This document shows positions 28,232 to 36,193 of a DNA stretch of 64,000 bases, in pieces. The stretch is from Actinokineospora inagensis DSM 44258 (lineage in GTDB: Bacteria; Actinomycetota; Actinomycetes; Mycobacteriales; Pseudonocardiaceae), in NCBI RefSeq assembly GCF_000482865.1, contig NZ_KI519517.1:188548-252547 (forward strand), in the 5' to 3' direction. The stretch's first letter is position 1, and each line of letters starts with the position of its first letter. A model generated the notes under the pieces. It searched no databases. It was not told the DNA's origin and was given only the letters and a program-made list of their open reading frames with translations. The position numbers and the translations under genes are program-made.

Positions 28232-28813
28232 GTGAGCCCCGAGCGCCGCAGGCTGCCCCGCGCCGAACGCCGCGAGCAGATCCTGACCGCCGCCACCCGT
28301 GCGTTCGCCCGCACCGGTTTCGCCGCCACCGGCCTCGACCACGTCGCCGCCGAGGCCGGTGTCACCCACGTGATCCTCTACCGCCACTTCGCCTCCAAAA
28401 CCGACCTCTACCGCGCCGTCCTCGACCGCGCCTGTGACCACCTCGCCACCACCGTCGGCCCCGGCGACACCCAGTACGACGCCACTGCCGTCCCCGCCCT
28501 CCTCCGCGCCGCCGCCACCGACCCCGACGGCTTCCGCCTCCTCTTCCGCCACGCCACCCGCGAACCCGACTTCCGCGACTACGTCGACCGCCTCACCACC
28601 ACCTCCACCGACGTCGCCGCCCGCCACCTCGCCACCGCCATCCCCCCGGGCCCCTGGCTCGACTGGGCCACCCGCCTCGTCCCGGTAGTCGCCATCGAAG
28701 CCGTCCTCACCTGGCTCGACGCCGGCCAACCCAACCCCACCACCGCCGCCACCCGCATCCACCACACAATCCGAGCCGTCATCGAAGCAGCCCAACTGTC
28801 CACAATGGAGTAG
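28232..28813 (+). CDS. TetR-family regulator
   Basis: 193 residues, GTG start. N-terminal helix-turn-helix: REQILTAATRAFARTGF and GVTHVILYRHFASKTDLY, standard TetR_N. The C-terminal ligand domain has no specific signature. Divergent from the P450 at 27023-28180 and probably its repressor. The 3' end of this gene exists as a broken copy at 26712-26812. Confidence 0.9.
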   Translation: MSPERRRLPRAERREQILTAATRAFARTGFAATGLDHVAAEAGVTHVILYRHFASKTDLYRAVLDRACDHLATTVGPGDTQYDATAVPALLRAAATDPDGFRLLFRHATREPDFRDYVDRLTTTSTDVAARHLATAIPPGPWLDWATRLVPVVAIEAVLTWLDAGQPNPTTAATRIHHTIRAVIEAAQLSTME

Positions 28814-29053
28814 CCCTGTCGCGGTCCCCGTCCGCCGGACGCCCATCCGTGCCCCCGTGACCTTTTCGTGGCCCCGGCGATGGGCCGTTGATCGCCGGGG
28901 CCGGCATGACTTACGCCCCCGGCCGAACCCATGATCCGGGGTCACCAGATTCGGTGACACCACCGGACCGTTGACATGGACCCCAGATCTCGGCCCCGTC
29001 CTGGAGTCATTGCCGCACCACGCCCCGCCCGGCCCGCCCGTCGACCCGAGGCA

Positions 29054-29138
29054 GTTGTCCACACTCCGCCCGGTTGTCCACACCCCACCCCACTCCCCCT
29101 TGACAACTCGCGTTTCGCGCTATCGTCAGGAATGGCAC
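29054..29138 (+). repeat. Paired DnaA-box-like sites plus promoter-like element, copy 1
   Basis: The 325-base gap after the TetR gene holds no gene. It contains TTGTCCACA at 29054 and 29073 (19 bases apart), then TTGACA at 29100 and TATCGT at 29121, followed by CAGGAATGG. The IS3-like element starts at 29139 and splits this copy; its right part (GACCCCGGGTGGG) resumes after 30449. Confidence 0.65.
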
Positions 29139-29168
29139 TGAACCGCCCCGGGTTCGATAGAGACTCGT

Positions 29169-30148
29169 TTAGTTGGCTGATCCAGCCGGGGTTGGCTGGT
29201 GTTGACGGTAGTAGACGGTCTCGACGTCGGTGGGTGCCAGGGGTCCGATGCTGCTGTGTAGCCGCCGGTTGTTGTACCAGTCGATGTATTCCAGGGTGGC
29301 GTATTCGACCTGGTCACGGGTGCGCCAGGGGCCTTGGCGGTTGATCAGTTCGGTCTTGTAGAGCCCGATGGTCGACTCGGCCAGGGCGTTGTCGTAGGCA
29401 TCGCCCACCTAGCCGATCGAGGTGTCGATCCCGGCCGCGAGAAGGTGGTCGGTGAAAGTCAAAGACGTATATTGACTGCCCGCGTCGGAGTGGTGGATCA
29501 AGCCCGCCGTGATCGGGTGACCTGTGTGTCCACAATGCCATTTTTCAGCGCGTCGAGCACGAGCGTGGTGTGCATGGTGGTGTCGGCCTTCCAGCCCACG
29601 ATCCGGCGGGAGAAGACGTCGATGACGAACGCGACGTAGACGGTGCCCGACCAGGTGGGCACGTAGGTGAAGTCCGCCACCCACAACGCGTTCGGGCGTC
29701 CGGCGGTGAAGTCCCGGTCGACCAGGTCGCCTGCGCGGCGCCCGTCCTTGGCCGGGATCGTGGTGCGGCGGGGACGGCCGCGGACCACGCCGCTGATGCC
29801 CGGTTCACGCATCAGGCGCTCGACGGTGCACCGGGCGACCGTGATCCCCTTGTGGCGCAACGCGGTCCAGATCTTGCGCGCTCCGTAGACCTGGTAGTTG
29901 TCCCGCCACACGGACAAGATCTCGTTCTTGAGGTTCTCGTCGCGCACCGCTCGCGTCGAGGCGGGGCGGGCCTTGGCGGCGTAGTAGGTGGACGGGGCGA
30001 TCGTCACGCCTGTCCGGCGCAGGACGCGACAGATCGGCTCGACCCCGAACTCCTGTTTGTGCGGTCGATGTAGTCGATCACCGTTGCGTGGGGCGGTCGA
30101 GCTCCGCCGCGAAGATGGTCGCCGCCGACCGGAGAATCTCGTTGGCAC
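29169..30148 (-). pseudogene. IS3 OrfB transposase (frameshifted, with stop)
   Basis: Fragments of one rve-type DDE integrase lie in three segments: HKQEFGVEPICRVLRRTGV to VIDVFSRRIVGW (first Asp), then HHSDAGSQYTSLTF (second Asp) in another frame, then GDAYDNALAESTIGLYKTEL (catalytic Glu) after a TAG at 29409-29411. A one-base loss near 30066 also separates the OrfB start (VIDYIDR) from the rest. At least three lesions make it inactive. Confidence 0.9.
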
Positions 30149-30398
30149 GCTTCAGTTCCGCCACTTCACGCTTGAGGCGCTTGAGTTCCGCGGACTCTTC
30201 CGTCGTGGTCCCGGGACGGGCACCGTGGTCGACCTCGGCCTGCCTGATCCACTTACGCAACGTCTCCGGGGTCACCCCGAACCTCGGCGCGATCGAGCAC
30301 ACCGCCGCCTACCACGACGGGTACTCGCCCCGATGCTCCTGAACCAGCCGCACCGCCCGCTGACGCACCTCGGCCGAGTGCCGTGACGTACCTGCCAT
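30078..30398 (-). pseudogene. IS3 OrfA (HTH) with in-frame stop
   Basis: Begins [20 protein letters not shown] and continues through GVTPETLRKWIRQAEVD to the leucine-zipper-like ELKRLKREVAELKRANEIL, a typical IS3 OrfA of about 106 codons. A TAG at 30309-30311 interrupts it after EYPSW. Confidence 0.88.
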
Positions 30399-30583
30399 GA
30401 CTCCATCCTCCACAAGCAATGAAGTCCCCACCAAACCCGGGGCGGTTCAGCCCCGACCCCGGGTGGGTGGGCCCCTGTCTGGACCACGACGGCCGGTACG
30501 TCAAGCAGATCCGTGGCGCGGTACCCGATCGAGTCGCACCGCGCTGGTCCAACGCCTCGTCGCAGCCGATCGCCACAGGGGCC

Positions 30584-31069
30584 GTGGTTGGTCGTGGCGT
30601 CTGTGGTTGGCGGCACTGCCTGTGGTTGGCGGCAGTGTCCGCCGCCGACGCGGGCCTTGTGCCGGGCCTGTGCGCGGCCATGGAGATCCCGCTCTGTGGT
30701 TGGTCGGAGTGTCCCTGTTGGCGGCAGTGTCGGTGCTTTGGCGGCAATGCCGTGGTCGCTCGCAGTGCCTTTGGTTCGGTGGTAACGCCGTGGTCGGTCG
30801 CAGTGTCTGTGATTGCCCACAGTGCCCGTGGATGGTCGCAGTGCCCGTGGATGGTCGCAGTGCCCGTGGTCGGTCGCAGGGTTCATGGACGGTCGCAGTG
30901 TCCGTGATGGCCGACAGTGTCTGTGGTCGGCTGCGGCGCTCGTGGTTGGTCGCGGCGTAGGTGGTTGTCCGCACCATCTGTGGTTGCGCGTTGCGTGGCT
31001 GGTCGTCCGCCGCATCTGTGGTCGGCTGAGGTACTGGAGGGTTGTCCACATCTCGGGTGGTTGTCCACA
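30584..31069. repeat. Degenerate 19-bp tandem repeat array
   Basis: Within the 0.9-kb gene-free stretch 30450-31392, units of 19 bases with consensus near GTGGTYGGTCGCAGTGYCC recur: three at 30584, 30603 and 30622, then about twenty in near-perfect register from about 30694 to 31069. Two neighbouring units are identical (GTGGATGGTCGCAGTGCCC). The last units turn into GTTGTCCACA boxes at 31042 and 31061, again 19 apart. No convincing coding frame. Confidence 0.8.
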
Positions 31070-31194
31070 GCGAATCCGCGCGGCCCTTGACAGGTCGCCG
31101 ATCTTGATAGCCTCAGGAATGGGCCCCCGGCCCCGGGTGGGAGGGGTCTGGCTGGAGTCCGGTGGGGGTTGGCGTCAAGGGCTCGATCGGGTGG
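31042..31194 (+). repeat. Paired DnaA-box-like sites plus promoter-like element, copy 2
   Basis: TTGTCCACA at 31042 and 31061, TTGACA at 31087, TAGCCT at 31108, CAGGAATGG and GGCCCCGGGTGGG, then the 41-base string also found at 26915-26955. It is the uninterrupted version of the element at 29054. Confidence 0.65.
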
Positions 31195-31294
31195 ATCGCC
31201 GGGTGGGTAAGGGGTTTTGGGCGGGTCACTCTGGTGTGTTGCCAGTTTTCCAAAAGGTTGACACCCCGGTCGGGGCTGCACTTCAATCCGACTA

Positions 31295-31306
31295 TGGTCC
31301 AGACCA
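31295..31306. promoter_or_regulatory. DasR-type operator (dre) upstream of chitinase
   Basis: TGGTCCAGACCA, 86 bases before the chitinase start. It matches the chitinase-promoter element/DasR-responsive element of streptomycetes. TTGACA at 31258 with TTCAAT 18 bases on would put the site near the transcription start, fitting repression relieved by glucosamine-6-phosphate. Confidence 0.8.
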
Positions 31307-31392
31307 ATTGTCCGGGTTCCCGCCCCGGCGGATCGGGCCAGGCGCGGCGCGGCCGCGTTGTTCGCAGTTCCGCCACGGTCCCGGGAGGTCCT

Positions 31393-33015
31393 GTGCGTAC
31401 CCGACATCGCTTGTTGGCCGGTCTGAGCGCGGTCGCGTTCACCGTCTTGGGGTTGGTGGTCGCGCCGACCACCGCTGAGGCGGCGAACCTGTTGTCCAAT
31501 CCCGGGTTGGAGTCCGGTTCCCTGTCACCGTGGACCTGTTCGGCGGGTGCCGGGTCGGTGGTCGGTTCGCCGGTGCACGGGGGGAGCAAGGCGCTCGCGG
31601 GCGCGGCGACCGGGGGTGACATCGCGCGGTGTGCGCAGACCGTGGCCGTCAAGCCGAGTACCACGTACTCGCTTTCCGTGTGGGTGCGCGGCAACTTCGT
31701 CAACCTCGGCGTGACCGGTGGCGCGTCGCGGTGGACGTATGCCGCCGATTACGCGCAGCTCGGGTTCACCTTCACCACGACCGCGAGCCAGACCACCGCC
31801 GAGATCTACATCCACGGGTGGTACGGCCAGGGCACCTACTACGCCGACGACTTCGTCCTCGACGGTCCCGGCGGTGGCGGCGGCGACACGCAGCCCCCCA
31901 CCACGCCGGGCAACCCGCGGGTCACCGGTGTCACCTCGAACAGCGTCTCGCTCGCCTGGGACGCCTCGACCGACGACACCGGCGTAGTCGGTTACGACGT
32001 CGTCCGCGACGGCCAGGCCACCGCGGTCACCGGCACCAGCGCGACCGTGGGCGGTCTGTCGCCGAGCACCGCCTACAGCTTCACCGTCCGCGCCCGTGAC
32101 GCCGCGGGCAACGTCTCGACCGCGTCGGCGCCGGTGAGCGCGACGACCAGCAAGGACGACGGGCCTGGCGACCCCGGTCCGCGGTTCATCCAGGCCGCGC
32201 CGTACGTCTACCTCGGTTGGGGGAACCCGCCGACCGCGCCCGAGGTCATGAAGCCGACCGGCGTCAAGTGGTTCACCATGGCGTTCATCCTCGCCCAGAA
32301 CGGCTGCAGCCCGTCGTGGGACAGCCAACGCCCGTTGACCGGTGGCGCGGACGAGACCTTCATCAAGGCCGTGCGTGCCAACGGCGGTGACGTCGTCCCG
32401 TCGATCGGTGGCTGGAGCGGCAACAAGCTCGGCCCGAACTGCTCGACCCCCGAGGCGCTGGCCGGTGCCTACCAGAAGGTGATCGACGCCTACAAGCTCA
32501 AGGCCGTCGACGTCGACATCGAGAACACCGACGAGTTCGAGGCGCCCGCGGTGCAGGACCGCATCCTGTCCGCGCTGAAGATCGTGAAGGCCAAGAACCC
32601 CGGCTTCCACACGATCCTGACCATGCCGACCCTCACCACCGGCCCGAACTCGTGGGGCAACCGCCTGATCGAGCAGGCCAAGGCGCTCAACGCCGACATC
32701 GACAACTTCACCATCATGCCGTTCGACTTCGGTGGCGGCGCCGACATGTACGGCAACACCATCAACGCCACCGAGGGCCTCAAGACCAAGCTGAAGTCCA
32801 CCTTCGGCTGGACCGACGCCCAGGCCTACGCGCACATCGGCATCTCCGGCATGAACAACCAGAGCGACCAGGGCGAGAACACCACCCCGGAGATCTGGAC
32901 CAAGATCCGCGACTGGGGCAACTCGCACCACATCGGCCGCTTCACCTACTGGGCCGTCAACCGCGACCGCCCGAACTGGCAGTTCACCTCGATCACGGCG
33001 GGCTTCACCGGCTGA
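31393..33015 (+). CDS. Secreted GH18 chitinase with CBM and fibronectin III domains
   Basis: 540 residues from GTG 31393 with GGGAGG five bases upstream. Signal peptide of about 30 residues ending TTAEA-A. Residues ~31-155: carbohydrate-binding module of the CBM4/9 type (LLSNPGLESGSLSPWTCS). A Gly-rich linker, a FnIII domain (PGNPRVTGVTSNSVSLAWDA), then a GH18 barrel from about 280 with SIGGW and catalytic Glu377 in AVDVDIEN. Hydrolyses chitin outside the cell. Single gene followed by a strong hairpin; an upstream DasR-type operator points to control by N-acetylglucosamine metabolism. Confidence 0.93.
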   Translation: MRTRHRLLAGLSAVAFTVLGLVVAPTTAEAANLLSNPGLESGSLSPWTCSAGAGSVVGSPVHGGSKALAGAATGGDIARCAQTVAVKPSTTYSLSVWVRGNFVNLGVTGGASRWTYAADYAQLGFTFTTTASQTTAEIYIHGWYGQGTYYADDFVLDGPGGGGGDTQPPTTPGNPRVTGVTSNSVSLAWDASTDDTGVVGYDVVRDGQATAVTGTSATVGGLSPSTAYSFTVRARDAAGNVSTASAPVSATTSKDDGPGDPGPRFIQAAPYVYLGWGNPPTAPEVMKPTGVKWFTMAFILAQNGCSPSWDSQRPLTGGADETFIKAVRANGGDVVPSIGGWSGNKLGPNCSTPEALAGAYQKVIDAYKLKAVDVDIENTDEFEAPAVQDRILSALKIVKAKNPGFHTILTMPTLTTGPNSWGNRLIEQAKALNADIDNFTIMPFDFGGGADMYGNTINATEGLKTKLKSTFGWTDAQAYAHIGISGMNNQSDQGENTTPEIWTKIRDWGNSHHIGRFTYWAVNRDRPNWQFTSITAGFTG

Positions 33016-33031
33016 GGCGTCCAGAATGGAC

Positions 33032-33065
33032 GAAGCCCCCTCCCGGAACTCCGGGAGGGGGCTTC
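33032..33065. terminator. Bidirectional terminator between chitinase and metalloprotease
   Basis: Perfect 15-base stem GAAGCCCCCTCCCGG with the four-base loop AACT, lying between two convergent genes 60 bases apart. Confidence 0.9.
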
Positions 33066-33075
33066 GCTCTGGGGA

Positions 33076-33852
33076 TCAGCCGTTGATGGACTTGAGGCCC
33101 GCGTAGTCACCGGCGCCGAGGAGGCGGCGGGAGATGTCGCAGGGGGAGCTGGCCGGGGTCATCACCTGGGCGGCGTCCTTGGTCTGGTCGACGTGGGCGA
33201 GACCGGCGGTGTGCAGGCGCTCGTGGGTGAGGGTGGTCTGCAGGTCGTACTGGGCGCCGGTGCAGTTGGCGGGCTTGCTGGTGAACCAGGTGTACGCGGT
33301 GTTGTCGATGAGGGTGTCGGAGGCGACGACGACGCCCTTGGCGTTGTAGTAGGTGCAGGTGTAGGCGAGGGTCTTGGCCGGGAGGGTGCCCCAGCCGGTG
33401 ACCGACTTGCCGTCGTTGCCGGTGCAGGCGCCGTTCGCGTCGACCTGCGGCTTGAGGGTGGTGGTGCCGCCGTAGGCGTAGACGGTGGTGAAGTTGGCGG
33501 GCATCCCGCAGCGGTTGGCGCCGGTGGCGACGGTGTTGGACGCGGTCTTGATGGTGTCGAGCGCGGTGCCGGAGATGTTGGCCGGGACGCCGGTGCCGTT
33601 GTACAGCCAGGTCAGGGTGCCGCTGACCTTCCAGGACTTGGTGGCGTAGGTGGTGTCGGTGCAGGCGGTGTCGGCGGCGGCGGTGCTCGTGGTGGCGGCG
33701 GAGGCGTCGCCGTTGAAGGTGATGGCCTCGGCCTCGACGCGCACCTGGTTGTCGGTGGCGGCGATGGTGGCGGAGGTGGTGCCCTGCGCGGTGACGACCA
33801 CCGCGGAAGCGGCCAGGATGGTGGCGGCGATGGTGGTGATCGAGCGGCGCAT
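33076..33852 (-). CDS. Secreted zinc metalloprotease (matrixin-like)
   Basis: 258 residues from ATG 33852 (AGGGAC upstream). Signal peptide MRRSITTIAATILAASAVVV. The zinc site is HERLHTAGLAH at residues 210-220, the HExxHxxGxxH pattern of metzincins, followed 10 residues on by AAQVMTP, a Met-turn candidate. Four or more Cys suggest disulfides. The body is Thr/Ala-rich and not recognised further. Expected to be an extracellular protease; substrate unknown. Convergent with the chitinase and sharing its terminator. Confidence 0.85.
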   Translation of the reverse strand: MRRSITTIAATILAASAVVVTAQGTTSATIAATDNQVRVEAEAITFNGDASAATTSTAAADTACTDTTYATKSWKVSGTLTWLYNGTGVPANISGTALDTIKTASNTVATGANRCGMPANFTTVYAYGGTTTLKPQVDANGACTGNDGKSVTGWGTLPAKTLAYTCTYYNAKGVVVASDTLIDNTAYTWFTSKPANCTGAQYDLQTTLTHERLHTAGLAHVDQTKDAAQVMTPASSPCDISRRLLGAGDYAGLKSING

Positions 33853-34092
33853 TGGACTGTCCCTTCGGTTCTGGCTTGGTGAAACCAGATTCGCGGGCCA
33901 GGGGAGCGGGTCGGGTGCCCGCTCGGGTGCGAGACGGGTGCACCGCTCAGTTGGCACGCAGCGCAGTCGACAACAGGGGGTTGCCCCTGATCGGTACCCA
34001 CTCGTTCGGGAATCCAGGCCGCCGTGGCCCACCGGGAGGTCACGGTCGCCCCGTTCGGGACGGACCGTGTCACCCGGGCGTGGTCAACACCC

Positions 34093-34740
34093 CTATTTCG
34101 CGTTGAGGTAGGCCAGCACCGCGAGCACCCGTCGGTGCCCCGCCTCGTCGCTGGGCAGGTTCAACTTGCCGAAGATGCTGCGGATGTGCTTGTGCACGGC
34201 CCCGTCGCTGACGAACAGCAGCTCACCGATGGTGCCGTTGCCGTGCCCCTCCGCCATCAGCGCCAGCACCTCGCGCTCGCGCGGGGTCAGCGTGGCCAGC
34301 GGGTCGTCCGCCCGGTGCCGCACCAGCAGTTGCGCGATGACCTCGGGGTCCATCGCGGTGCCGCCCTTGGCGACCCGGCGCAGCGCGTCCAGGAACTGCT
34401 CGACCCGCCCGACCCGTTCCTTCAACAGGTAGCCGACGCCGCCCGCCCCGTCGGCGAGCAGTTCGGCCGCGTAGCTGTTCTCCACGAACGCGGACAGCAC
34501 CAGCACCGGCAGCCCGGGGTGCCGCCGCCGCGCCTCGGCCGCGGCCCGCAACCCGTCGTCGGTGAACGTCGGCGGCAACCGCACGTCCACCACCACGATG
34601 TCCGGGCGGTCCGCGGTCACCGCGGCCAGGAAGTCGTCGGCGTTGTCCGCGGCCGCGACGACGTCGATGCCCGCGGTGCGCAGCAACAGGACCAGCCCCT
34701 CGCGCAGCAGGGCGTCGTCCTCGGCGATCATGACCCGCAC
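34093..34740 (-). CDS. NarL/LuxR-type response regulator
   Basis: 215 residues from GTG 34740 (N-terminus then reads MRVMIAEDD as in relatives; an ATG at 34731 gives an ATGA overlap with the kinase stop). Receiver domain: acidic EDD pocket, phospho-acceptor Asp in IVVVDVRLPP, Lys in YLLKERV. C-terminal LuxR helix-turn-helix LTPREREVLALMAEG ... DGAVHKHIRSIF. Partner of the overlapping histidine kinase; targets unknown. Confidence 0.9.
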   Translation of the reverse strand: MRVMIAEDDALLREGLVLLLRTAGIDVVAAADNADDFLAAVTADRPDIVVVDVRLPPTFTDDGLRAAAEARRRHPGLPVLVLSAFVENSYAAELLADGAGGVGYLLKERVGRVEQFLDALRRVAKGGTAMDPEVIAQLLVRHRADDPLATLTPREREVLALMAEGHGNGTIGELLFVSDGAVHKHIRSIFGKLNLPSDEAGHRRVLAVLAYLNAK

Positions 34741-35990
34741 GGCAGCTCCACCCGCAGCTCGGTCGGCCCACCGGCCGGACTGGTCAACCCGGTGCGCCCG
34801 TCCAGCGCCTCGACCCGGCGGCGGATGCCGACCAGGCCGCTGCCCAGGTCCTCGTCGGCACCGCCGTGCCCGTTGTCGCTCACCGTGATCCGCAGGGTGT
34901 CCTCCGTGGCGTGCAGGGCGATCGCGGCGCCGGTGGCGCCGGAGTGCTTGGTGATGTTGGTCAGCGCCTCGGCGACGATGAAGTACGCCGCCGCCTCGAC
35001 CGCGGCCGGGCGGCGCCCGATGTCGGCGATGTCCAGTGCGCAGGGGATCGGGCAGCGGGCGGCCAGCGCGGTCACCGCGCCGTCGAGCCCCCGGTCGGAG
35101 AGCACCGGCGGGTAGATGCTGCGCACCACGTCCCGCAGTTCGGCCAGTGCGCTGGTCGCTGTGTCCTGCGCCGTGCGGATCAGGTCGAAGGCGGCGTCCG
35201 GGTCGCGCCCGCGCAACTGCTCGGCGATGCCCAGTTGCATGATCACCGCGGCGATCCTGGCCTGGGTGCCGTCGTGCAGGTCGCGTTCGATCCGACGCAG
35301 TTCCGCGCCGTGCGCGTCCAGGGCGGCGGCCCGCGACGCGGTCAGCTCGGCCACCCGGTCCGACAGCACCACGCCGTCCGCGGGCCGCAGCAGCCACCCC
35401 GCTAGACGGACCTGTCCGCGGAACGCGGCGGGAAGGACCAAGAGCGCCAGAGCGGCATAGATGATTCCGTACCCGACAGCGATCCCCGCGCGTGACCACG
35501 AGTTCACCTGGTAGTCGAACCCGCTGGGCACACCACCCGGCACCAGCCACCAGTACGCCGGGATCAACCACTGGTTGACCGCGCCCAACGGCAGCCCCAC
35601 GGCCAGGACCGCGAACGGCAGGCCGGACAGGCCGTGCAACACCATCCAGGCCAGGTCCCGGCGGGTGGCCGGGTCGGTGACAATGATCCGGACCTGGGTC
35701 CGCAACGGCCCGGTCACCACTCGGTGCGGCTCCGGGATCGGCGTCCCGGTGGCCCGCGCGACCCGGCGCCGCTCGACGCCGGTCAGCCACCGGCCCAGCC
35801 GCGCCGCCTCGGGCAGCACCGGCAGGCCCAGCCCGAACACCGCGCACAGCGCCACCACCAGCAGCAACCCGAGGACGGCCGCCAACGACAGCGCCGCCGT
35901 GCCGCCGCCGACGAGCAGGTACCGCACCGCTCGCCAGTGCCTGCCGAGCAGTCGGGTCGGGGGAGGGCTCACCCGGTGATTGTGCGGCAT
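34728..35990 (-). CDS. Sensor histidine kinase, NarX/DesK type
   Basis: About 420 residues from ATG 35990 (upstream ATGs at 36011 and 36119 exist; start uncertain). Several N-terminal membrane segments (LLLVVALCAVFGLGLPV; GLPFAVLAVGLPLGAV; YGIIYAALALLVLP), a HisKA_3 dimerisation helix with His in RIERDLHDGTQARI, and an ATPase domain with EALTNITKHS and DNGHGGADEDLGSGLVG. Autophosphorylates and passes phosphate to the response regulator encoded next. No extracellular sensor domain of note, so the signal is probably membrane-related (inference). Confidence 0.88.
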   Translation of the reverse strand: MPHNHRVSPPPTRLLGRHWRAVRYLLVGGGTAALSLAAVLGLLLVVALCAVFGLGLPVLPEAARLGRWLTGVERRRVARATGTPIPEPHRVVTGPLRTQVRIIVTDPATRRDLAWMVLHGLSGLPFAVLAVGLPLGAVNQWLIPAYWWLVPGGVPSGFDYQVNSWSRAGIAVGYGIIYAALALLVLPAAFRGQVRLAGWLLRPADGVVLSDRVAELTASRAAALDAHGAELRRIERDLHDGTQARIAAVIMQLGIAEQLRGRDPDAAFDLIRTAQDTATSALAELRDVVRSIYPPVLSDRGLDGAVTALAARCPIPCALDIADIGRRPAAVEAAAYFIVAEALTNITKHSGATGAAIALHATEDTLRITVSDNGHGGADEDLGSGLVGIRRRVEALDGRTGLTSPAGGPTELRVELPCGS

Positions 35991-36193
35991 CCGCCCGGTC
36001 CGGGTCGCCATCGGACCACAGTGGACGCCGACCCGGGTGACCCCGGTCTCACCGGCCAACCGATCGCCTGTGCCGTAACGGGTTGACCGGAACCGACCCG
36101 GGCGAGCACGGACAGGCACGGAGCGGGGTGCGAATGGGCAGCCGTGTTTGGCTGCCGGTCGAACTGCCGGTTGAATGGGCGGTGGTGGACGAC

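Larger units (their letters stand above)
29139..30449 (-). mobile_element. Decayed IS3-family insertion sequence
   Basis: 1311 bases bounded by imperfect inverted repeats of about 28 bases (left 29139-29166, right 30421-30449); the outer 16 bases, TGAACCGCCCCGGGTT, are identical. Inside, on the minus strand, are an OrfA helix-turn-helix gene and an OrfB DDE integrase, both broken. No clear target-site duplication. It is inserted in a promoter-like repeat. Confidence 0.9.

Noticed and set aside
30272-31051. Minus-strand frames with repeated HCDRPRALRPSTG-like peptides
   Set aside because: All frames across the 19-bp array look repetitive because 19 is not a multiple of three; no ribosome site or family match.
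30584-31069. Possible CRISPR array
   Set aside because: Units are 19 bases with no unique spacers and are diverged; there are no cas genes.
29054-31069. Chromosomal replication origin because of DnaA-box-like sequences
   Set aside because: No dnaA, dnaN, gyrB or parAB genes nearby and too few well-matched boxes; a dispersed repeat explains them better.
35956-36193. N-terminal extensions of the histidine kinase and the NB-ARC regulator into each other's upstream region
   Set aside because: The two frames can overlap on opposite strands only by including residues without family similarity; shorter starts at 35990 and 36194 were preferred.
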